Assembly: GCA_038256565.1 (NCBI GenBank)
Contig: JBBSKG010000101.1
Span: 1 to 8,655 of the forward strand
DNA: 8,655 nt
Reading direction: 5' to 3'
Source of the DNA: JACOTK01 sp038256565
GTDB lineage: Bacteria > Actinomycetota > Acidimicrobiia > Acidimicrobiales > CADCSY01
The notes under the pieces were generated by a model that had not been told where the DNA came from, searched no databases, and worked only from the letters and a program-made list of their open reading frames with translations. Of the stretch, positions 1 through 4,669 are shown piece by piece; position 1 is the first letter of the stretch, and each line of letters begins with the position of its first letter. The translations under genes and the position numbers were made by a program.

Positions 1-2
1 CT

Positions 3-38
3 GCCGCAATGGAGGCGAGGCCCGAAGACCTCGCGAAG
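3..38 (-). repeat. CRISPR repeat 2, 36 bases
   Basis: Identical at all 36 positions to the leader-adjacent copy. The hairpin arms are at 15-22 and 27-34 with the loop at 23-26. The array has not started to degenerate at this end, as expected for the leader-proximal, recently duplicated part. Confidence 0.93.
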
Positions 39-79
39 TGGCCGTTACGATCCCTGGGTAACTAGCCATCCTTGCCCCC
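39..79 (-). other. CRISPR spacer 1 (newest), 41 bases
   Basis: The sequence between the two repeats. If the leader is on the cas2 side this is the most recently acquired spacer. At 41 bases it is longer than the roughly 32-37 common in type I arrays. It has no similarity to the repeat, and its source cannot be recognised by eye. Confidence 0.88.
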
Positions 80-115
80 GCCGCAATGGAGGCGAGGCCC
101 GAAGACCTCGCGAAG
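80..115 (-). repeat. CRISPR repeat 1 (leader-adjacent), 36 bases
   Basis: In the minus-strand sense the repeat reads 4 bases (CTTC), an 8-base arm GCGAGGTC, loop TTCG, an 8-base arm GGCCTCGC, and a 12-base tail CTCCATTGCGGC. The arms pair with one G-U wobble and present the very stable C(UUCG)G tetraloop. On the plus strand the arms are at 92-99 and 104-111 and the loop at 100-103. Cas6-type enzymes usually cut at the 3' base of such a stem. A cut before AUUGCGGC would give the common 8-base 5' handle, and a cut at the stem base would give a 12-base handle; the sequence does not decide between them. Confidence 0.93.
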
Positions 116-116
116 G

Positions 117-167
117 GCTCGCAGATTTTGGTACCTCTGACCTGCACGAATGCAGGTATCTGCGAGC
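117..167. repeat. Composite inverted repeat beside the first CRISPR repeat
   Basis: Outer arms GCTCGCAGAT (117-126) and ATCTGCGAGC (158-167) are a perfect 10-bp inverted repeat. Nested inside are ACCTGCA (140-146) and TGCAGGT (151-157), a perfect 7-bp inverted repeat around a 4-base loop. The inner right arm abuts the outer right arm, so the whole folds into a 17-bp stem interrupted by a 13-base bulge on one side (127-139). In minus-strand RNA the loop reads UUCG, like the repeat hairpin. The element lies one base from the first repeat. No T-run follows on either strand, so it is not a standard terminator. Confidence 0.85.
135..146. repeat. Leader direct repeat, copy A
   Basis: CTCTGACCTGCA occurs here and again at 228-239, 93 bases away. 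In both places TGCGAGCG follows on the plus strand: directly in the distal copy (240-247), and after a 14-base insertion carrying the right arm of the inner hairpin in this copy (161-168). The pattern suggests a duplicated leader module, one copy of which gained or lost 14 bases. Confidence 0.7.
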
Positions 168-204
168 GGTGAATGAACTGACGCGGCAACACTCGAGATT
201 AGGT

Positions 205-226
205 TGTCAAGAAGCACAAGATAGCA
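205..226 (-). promoter_or_regulatory. Possible leader promoter elements (weak)
   Basis: On the minus strand TGCTATCTT (218-226) resembles an extended -10 element and would start transcription near 211, giving about 95 bases of leader RNA before the first repeat. It lacks a recognisable -35. A perfect TTGACA follows at 205-210, but the hexamer 17 bases downstream of it is GCCGCG, a poor -10. Either may be chance. Confidence 0.25.
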
Positions 227-227
227 T

Positions 228-239
228 CTCTGACCTGCA
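228..239. repeat. Leader direct repeat, copy B
   Basis: The second CTCTGACCTGCA, joined directly to TGCGAGCG at 240-247 to make a 20-base module. It is the shorter counterpart of the module that starts at 135. Confidence 0.7.
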
Positions 240-283
240 TGCGAGCGATGACCGGGGTTTGGCGGTTCACCCGAGCGCTCGCA
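240..283. repeat. Second leader inverted repeat (8-bp arms)
   Basis: TGCGAGCG (240-247) and CGCTCGCA (276-283) are perfectly complementary across a 28-base loop. The right arm overlaps the palindrome CGAGCGCTCG (272-281) and lies a few bases from the cas2 stop codon. The core motif is the one that forms the outer arms of the inverted repeat at 117-167, so the spaced pair may mark paired protein-binding sites; the function is unknown. Confidence 0.65.
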
Positions 284-288
284 GTGTT

Positions 289-585
289 TCATACGATGGT
301 AGGACCTCCCGACCTTGGGAGCACTGGTGTGATGCCCATGAACTCGAAGCATTGCATTCCCCGTGATGTCGTTTCGCCTAAGTCCACAATAGCAATGGCG
401 TCTTCGGTGAACCGTATGACCCGGCCCAAGTCCGAACGTAACCCAATCTTCTCAACGTCTGACAGGTCACAGATGAAGAGCGAATACTGCAATGAATAGC
501 CATACCCTTTCACGACCTGGTGGACCTTCCTCAAGCGAGTTGAGTCTGCAATGTCGTAGCCGATCAAATAACGACGACGGCTCAT
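289..585 (-). CDS. cas2: CRISPR-associated endonuclease Cas2
   Basis: A 98-residue protein of normal Cas2 length. In the adaptation complex a Cas2 dimer bridges two Cas1 dimers and sets the geometry for inserting new spacers; the nuclease activity seen in some members is not needed for that. The N-terminal strand YLIGYDIAD (6-14) carries the conserved Asp11. The family block GYGYSLQYSLFICDLS (27-42) follows, then the strand DAIAIVDLG (62-70). The ATG start at 583-585 lies three bases after the cas4-cas1 stop and has a strong ribosome site, so this start is secure. It is the last gene of the operon and ends where the leader begins. No truncation is seen. Confidence 0.96.
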   Translation of the reverse strand: MSRRRYLIGYDIADSTRLRKVHQVVKGYGYSLQYSLFICDLSDVEKIGLRSDLGRVIRFTEDAIAIVDLGETTSRGMQCFEFMGITPVLPRSGGPTIV

Positions 586-588
586 CGA

Positions 589-2256
589 TCACCTCGTCGC
601 AAAGGCCACATAGTCGGGCACCTCACCGAGCAGATGAGCCCCCAGAAGCCTGGCCTGCACCTCGATCACGCGCCGATAACTGACGCGGTAGCCAAAAGTG
701 GGGTGGGTGACCTCATGATCAAGCCGCCGTTCGTAGGCCCCGAGCACGGCCTTGCGTCCCGCCTGGGTCAAGGTCACACCCATCGCCCGGACCACAAAGT
801 CGCTTGCCTTCACCTCGCCGTTGTTGATGAGATTGATGGCCACCGACTCGGCGACAAGTGGTCGAAGCTCTTCGGCGAGATCCAAAGCAAGAGCCGGGCG
901 GCCATAGCGGGGCTGATGTAAGAAACCCACGTAGGGGTCGAAGCCAACGGCCAGGACGGTCGTCGTACAGTCCTTCACCAACAGCGAGTATAGATAAGAG
1001 AGCAAGCAGTTGACCGGGTCAAGTGGGGGCCGTCGATTGCGGCCATTAAAATCAAACGTCATCCCCGGCAGAGACCTGTCGTCGCGCAACATCGAGGTGA
1101 AGGCCCCGAAATACAATCGGGCGGCTGCGCCCTCGACCCCCAGCAGCGACTCGATGGACTCGACCTCGCTTGCCCTGACTGCAAGCCCCTTGAGCTGTCC
1201 AATCACTCTTTCGGGACGCTGACGGGCGTTGCGCATCAAAAGGGTACGCGAGTTGCGAATCTTGCCCTCGATCATGCGACGAGCAACGCCAAGGCCTCCT
1301 TGGCCCGACACTGCGAACTGGCGGCGTCGCAGCTCAACGTGTTTGGAAGGCAGGCCTTCGGCAATCCCCGAGAACCACCCACCATAGGAAAACCAACAGA
1401 TCGGGATCTCCTGATTGAAGAGCTCGCGCACGAGCTGGGTGCTGATCTGCGCATTGCCGAATATGCAAAGCTGTGAAATATCGATCATGCGCAACGAAGC
1501 AAGGACATCCTTGTCCTTGGTTATCTCCACCCGCTGTTGGGACTTCTTGATGTAGGCACCCTGCTCGGTCACATACAACGGGCGGGGATCCGGGTCACGT
1601 GGCATCAGACGCCGCGGTGGCCGTTGCGACCGCGCGGCCAGTGCATTGGTCTCGTCGGGAAGGCAGATGCCGACGAGCGAACAGCGAGGACATTTGGGAC
1701 TGTCGACGAGAGGCGGTGGTGGCAGGTCGGTTCTGGCGACAACACGCAACTCCGCCAGCAGGGCCAGCGTGCGAGTGACAAGGTCATCGTTGAAAGGAAC
1801 GGTCACACGCTCTCGCGTCTCGACGAAGTACAGAACGCCTTCATCACAGCGATAACCCGCCTCACGCAAGAGCAGCCCGAGCACGCAGAGCTGCACTCGC
1901 TCTGGCTCCCATGATCGTTCGTCATTGTCAGGTGGGCTTCCCTTCTTGTAGTCCACCGGTATCACCGACTCGCCATCGCTCTCGAGCAAGTCGGCCTTAG
2001 CGACCAGCCCAAGTGCTGGCGATGACAACATCACCGATCGGGCTGCGAATGGCCGATCCTCATCCGGTGCTCTCGCCGGTCCCCCACCAGCATCGACAAC
2101 CCGGTGGGCGTAATCGCCTTGAACCGTGTCGAGGTTGTGCTCAAACCGAGCCTGCACCCACTCGATGAAAAACAGCCGAGGGCAATAAGTGAACTCGTTG
2201 ACCATGCGCGCAGGCACGAGATCAGGGGGCTCGATCAATGGTGTTGGGCTCGTCAT
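589..2256 (-). CDS. cas4-cas1: Cas4-Cas1 fusion, CRISPR adaptation protein
   Basis: A 555-residue fusion of the Cas4 nuclease and the Cas1 integrase. Residues about 1-205 are Cas4: iron-sulfur cysteines C25 (in FTYCPRLF) and C189, C192, C198 (CPRCSLVGIC), nuclease residues D89 and VDYKKG (D102, K104), and Q122 in QLCVLGLLL. The usual E-x-K glutamate is Asp here, a conservative change. After a Pro/Arg-rich linker (about 205-225), Cas1 begins at RPLYVTEQGAYI. Its metal ligands are E375 (GVEGAAARLYF), H447 (GFLHQPRYGRPALALDLAEE) and D459/E462. In this family the Cas4 part selects and trims PAM-containing prespacers and Cas1 with Cas2 inserts them at the leader end. I chose the ATG at 2254-2256, with GGA six bases upstream at 2263-2265. 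A GTG one codon earlier (2257-2259) is equally in frame. The start overlaps the csb2 stop either way. Confidence 0.96.
   Translation of the reverse strand: MTSPTPLIEPPDLVPARMVNEFTYCPRLFFIEWVQARFEHNLDTVQGDYAHRVVDAGGGPARAPDEDRPFAARSVMLSSPALGLVAKADLLESDGESVIPVDYKKGSPPDNDERSWEPERVQLCVLGLLLREAGYRCDEGVLYFVETRERVTVPFNDDLVTRTLALLAELRVVARTDLPPPPLVDSPKCPRCSLVGICLPDETNALAARSQRPPRRLMPRDPDPRPLYVTEQGAYIKKSQQRVEITKDKDVLASLRMIDISQLCIFGNAQISTQLVRELFNQEIPICWFSYGGWFSGIAEGLPSKHVELRRRQFAVSGQGGLGVARRMIEGKIRNSRTLLMRNARQRPERVIGQLKGLAVRASEVESIESLLGVEGAAARLYFGAFTSMLRDDRSLPGMTFDFNGRNRRPPLDPVNCLLSYLYSLLVKDCTTTVLAVGFDPYVGFLHQPRYGRPALALDLAEELRPLVAESVAINLINNGEVKASDFVVRAMGVTLTQAGRKAVLGAYERRLDHEVTHPTFGYRVSYRRVIEVQARLLGAHLLGEVPDYVAFATR
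590..595 (-). promoter_or_regulatory. Strong Shine-Dalgarno site for cas2
   Basis: On the minus strand GAGGTG lies four bases before the cas2 ATG and continues as GAGGTGATC, nine bases complementary to the usual bacterial 16S rRNA 3' tail. The site contains the TGA stop codon of cas4-cas1 (589-591), so termination and re-initiation happen at the same spot. Confidence 0.75.
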
Positions 2257-3635
2257 CACTCATCCACGGGCTTGAACAAGCCAAGGCTGAAATGGCTGAG
2301 CGCACCCAGCGCTAAAGGTCCAACGATGGGTTCTTCGAACGTGATGCGAATGCCAACCGCCGAACGTGCGTCTTGCAAGTGCTCTCGAATGCGGTGCCGC
2401 CGATAGGAAAGTCCGTCCCGACTCGGCAAAACCTCTGTCGCCTGAACCTCGGCTTCGATGCCACGATATCGCAGCTCGGCAATCACCTCGCGCTGAAGAA
2501 ACGATTCCACGGCCTCGTTTTTGCGACCATGGCGAGAAGCAGCAAAAGGCGTATGGCTTTCCCAAACCCTCGATGCCCGACACAAAAATGGAGCGACGGT
2601 TTGCAGGTCGCCGACGGCCTCAAGGCCAAGAGTTGCCGGACGAAAATCTCGAAGATGTTGATGGCCATCGAGGCGGCGAACATCGAGGAGAGCCCTTAGG
2701 GTCTTGTCGTCAAAACCACCTCTGGCCCAAACCACTGCATGGTCCAAGAGGCCGTCACCGTCTTCGTCAAAGACCAGGTAGTGAGCGTGCCCATGGCTCT
2801 TGAGTGGTCGCCCCTCTGCGTCCTTGCCGGCCAACAATGATGAAGTACTGCCCGCATTCTTTGCGCCGTAGCGAGACATTGCAGCGTTCCTCAACACATC
2901 AGCCATGACGACGGCAGAACGAACACCTGGTTGGGCTGTAGTCGAAAGCGCCCACCGCACTGCGTTTGGCTGCACGGCAACCCGAACATGTCTGGTGCTC
3001 GTCTCGTGAAAAGACGCTGGGTTCGGATAGGTAACCCATCTTGCGCCTGGCGGCACGAGCAAGCCTTTCTTGCGCATGTCTTGGGTCCGGATACAAAGCT
3101 CATTAACCTGGAGCGGTGAGTTCGGCGTGAGCACCCGAACGCCGCCATCACCGTCGCCATCGCTCGGGTGGACCCATGGACCGTCAAGATCAACGTCGTC
3201 GATAAGGCGAGCCTCACAAACGCTTTCGGCGCGCCCTAAAAAAGGCAGAGCATCCAACATGGTGCTCAGCGCCGAGCGCTGTTCACCGGTCAAGTCGACA
3301 TCCCAACGCATGAACAACTCTGCGTTACGTGCTGTCACCACAAACGCATCGATGACCCTGTCGGTGCCGTACTTCTCGTCAGGAAGATAATGACGAGTGG
3401 TTGCCTCGAGATGATCCGGAAGTTGGAACGCCGGCGGCTGAGCCAAAGCCTGTAGCAAGGAGTGGACGACCGGTTCATCAAGATGAGGGGCCCTTGCCTG
3501 CCAAGTCGCATAGAGCCCCCGCAAGAGACGCCACGGCGAGGGTGGCCATTCGACGGCAGCTTCATTGACATGGCGTCCCCATGGTGTCGCATGAAAGCGG
3601 CCCCATGGGAACGCAATGCCCACAACGGTAGGCAT
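2256..3635 (-). CDS. csb2: Csb2, Cas5-Cas6 fusion (GSU0054 family), type I-G
   Basis: A 459-residue RAMP-type protein of the Csb2/GSU0054 family, a hallmark of subtype I-G (formerly I-U). The N-terminal Cas5-like part opens with VVGIAFPWGRFHATPWGRHVNEAAVEWPPSP (4-34), where the W-PPSPWRLLR block is characteristic. The centre carries the Csb2 signature around HGHAHYLVFDEDGDGLLDHAVVWA (281-304). The C-terminal Cas6-like part includes WESHTPF (358-364), RHGR (368-371) and the glycine-rich loop GPLALGALSHFSLGLF (439-454). Family role: cut the array transcript at the repeat hairpin and stay on the crRNA as the Cas5 subunit. The catalytic His cannot be assigned by eye; H361, H369, H414 and H448 are candidates. 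The start overlaps the csb1 stop as TGATG, with GAAGG three bases upstream (3639-3643). Confidence 0.93.
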   Translation of the reverse strand: MPTVVGIAFPWGRFHATPWGRHVNEAAVEWPPSPWRLLRGLYATWQARAPHLDEPVVHSLLQALAQPPAFQLPDHLEATTRHYLPDEKYGTDRVIDAFVVTARNAELFMRWDVDLTGEQRSALSTMLDALPFLGRAESVCEARLIDDVDLDGPWVHPSDGDGDGGVRVLTPNSPLQVNELCIRTQDMRKKGLLVPPGARWVTYPNPASFHETSTRHVRVAVQPNAVRWALSTTAQPGVRSAVVMADVLRNAAMSRYGAKNAGSTSSLLAGKDAEGRPLKSHGHAHYLVFDEDGDGLLDHAVVWARGGFDDKTLRALLDVRRLDGHQHLRDFRPATLGLEAVGDLQTVAPFLCRASRVWESHTPFAASRHGRKNEAVESFLQREVIAELRYRGIEAEVQATEVLPSRDGLSYRRHRIREHLQDARSAVGIRITFEEPIVGPLALGALSHFSLGLFKPVDE

Positions 3636-4669
3636 CAGCCTTCGTCTTCCGATGAGACGCCTGCCTCGTCTTTGGGCTTAGAACTGCCTTTGGTTTTCGA
3701 CCACTGCACCTCAAGAGGGCCACCTGAACCGAGCTCCGCCGAACACTTGGCAACAAGCTCTTGAATACGGGCGCTGAGAGTTTCGCCCGAAGGAAGTTCA
3801 TCTCCGGTCTGGTCGGTTATCTTCTCCTCGATCGGGACGAGATCGCAGGCGGTTCGAAGACGTAGTCCACCATTGAGCAAGCTGCGAATCTCCCATAGCG
3901 CTATGGCCTCTAGCAATGCCGTGGCATCGGGGCTCAGCCCGTATGCACGAAGTTGGGCAAGATCGAGCGAGAAGTATGCAGTAATCGACCCCGCCGTGTA
4001 CTCCATGCGATGGAACGGGATCGAGCCATACCCTTCTTTCGACGTGGTGCCCTCGCTTGACTCGTGCATGACCTGATCACGCTTCACTCCGCCGCTTACG
4101 ACAGGCTCGATGTCATCGGCTTCGACAAAGCCCGTCAGGGCCCGAGCGATCTTCGGCTGCCCTGGCCAAACCTTTGCGTTTTCGGCAAAAAAGACGCCAT
4201 GAATCAGACAGAGAGGGTCAAGCGCACATACCGCCGCCGCTATGTCTCGGGGAGACAACGGGGTGTCGTCCTGAAGGCCAAGACGATCCCTGATGACCTC
4301 CTTCATGCCCACACCATCGAGCGTGGCGTCCTTGACGAACGCAGATGCAAGACGATGAGCCTCCGTCCGACTTGATGTGAGATATCGGCCATCATCAGCT
4401 GCGGTCACCTTGACCCACGGAAGGCCCTCAAGGGTGGCCATAGGTGCGCTGGCGGAATCATCCCAGCCGGCCCCCTCAAGACGATTGGCCATCGACTGGG
4501 CCGACTCGACGAGCAAACACGAAATGGTTGAAAGCTCACCATCGCTTCCGCGTCGAGGTCGTTTGAATGTCGCTGCACCGATATCGGGAAAGCCTGTCGG
4601 TTGAAATCGCGACCCACTCGCAGGGCGGAGCGGAATCTCGAATAGGCGCCGGTTCTTGGTTGTTGTCAT
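3635..4669 (-). CDS. csb1: Csb1, Cas7-type backbone subunit, type I-G
   Basis: A 344-residue protein of the Csb1/GSU0053 family, the Cas7 group RAMP expected to polymerise along the crRNA and form the backbone of the Cascade-like complex. Visible family blocks are LVESAQSMANRLE (53-65, the most diagnostic), LIHGVFFAE (155-163), RALTGFVEADDI (176-187), EYTAGSITAYFSLD (223-236) and LLNGGLRLRTACDL (264-277). The C-terminal 20 residues are charged and probably flexible. The frame stays open upstream to 4741, but the ATG at 4667-4669 is preferred: it makes the ATGA overlap with csx17, has AAGGAGA six bases upstream, and begins the protein close to the conserved region. Confidence 0.95.
   Translation of the reverse strand: MTTTKNRRLFEIPLRPASGSRFQPTGFPDIGAATFKRPRRGSDGELSTISCLLVESAQSMANRLEGAGWDDSASAPMATLEGLPWVKVTAADDGRYLTSSRTEAHRLASAFVKDATLDGVGMKEVIRDRLGLQDDTPLSPRDIAAAVCALDPLCLIHGVFFAENAKVWPGQPKIARALTGFVEADDIEPVVSGGVKRDQVMHESSEGTTSKEGYGSIPFHRMEYTAGSITAYFSLDLAQLRAYGLSPDATALLEAIALWEIRSLLNGGLRLRTACDLVPIEEKITDQTGDELPSGETLSARIQELVAKCSAELGSGGPLEVQWSKTKGSSKPKDEAGVSSEDEG

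Larger units (their letters stand above)
1..115 (-). CRISPR. CRISPR array, leader-proximal end (partial)
   Basis: Two identical 36-base direct repeats lie at 3-38 and 80-115 and enclose one complete spacer at 39-79 (41 bases). Bases 1-2 start the next spacer, so the array continues beyond the left edge. The bases flanking the two copies differ on both sides, which fixes the repeat at exactly 36. Three things indicate minus-strand transcription: it is the strand of the cas operon, it places the cas2-side region as leader, and in that sense the repeat ends ATTGCGGC, like the ATTGAAAC-type ends of many type I repeats, and forms a UUCG-capped hairpin. With only two repeats visible, array identity rests on perfect repeat identity, hairpin potential and position next to cas2; together these are strong. 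Confidence 0.95.
116..288 (-). promoter_or_regulatory. CRISPR leader region
   Basis: This is the 173-base non-coding stretch between the cas2 stop and the first repeat, where a leader is expected. It is not strikingly AT-rich. It contains a 51-base composite inverted repeat against the first repeat (117-167), a second inverted repeat (240-247 with 276-283), a palindrome CGAGCGCTCG at 272-281, and a 12-base direct repeat (135-146 and 228-239). Reading leftwards, possible promoter elements are an extended -10-like TGCTATCTT (218-226) and a TTGACA (205-210), but these do not form a well-spaced pair. No stem followed by a T-run is present, so there is no intrinsic terminator between cas2 and the array. 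Confidence 0.8.

Noticed and set aside
140..157. 7-bp hairpin as a rho-independent terminator after cas2
   Set aside because: No T-run follows the stem on either strand. It is better treated as part of the leader composite inverted repeat.
205..210. TTGACA as a confident -35 box for the array
   Set aside because: The hexamer at 17-base spacing is GCCGCG and nearby spacings are no better, so only a weak regulatory call is kept.
62..352. Minus-strand open frame of 96 residues across the leader and repeat
   Set aside because: It runs from cas2 through the leader into the repeat and spacer, overlaps cas2 in another frame, and has no family resemblance.
2256..4669. RAMP proteins as a sign of a type III locus
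   Set aside because: There is no Cas10, Csm or Cmr protein. Csb1 and Csb2 beside Csx17 and Cas3 define subtype I-G.
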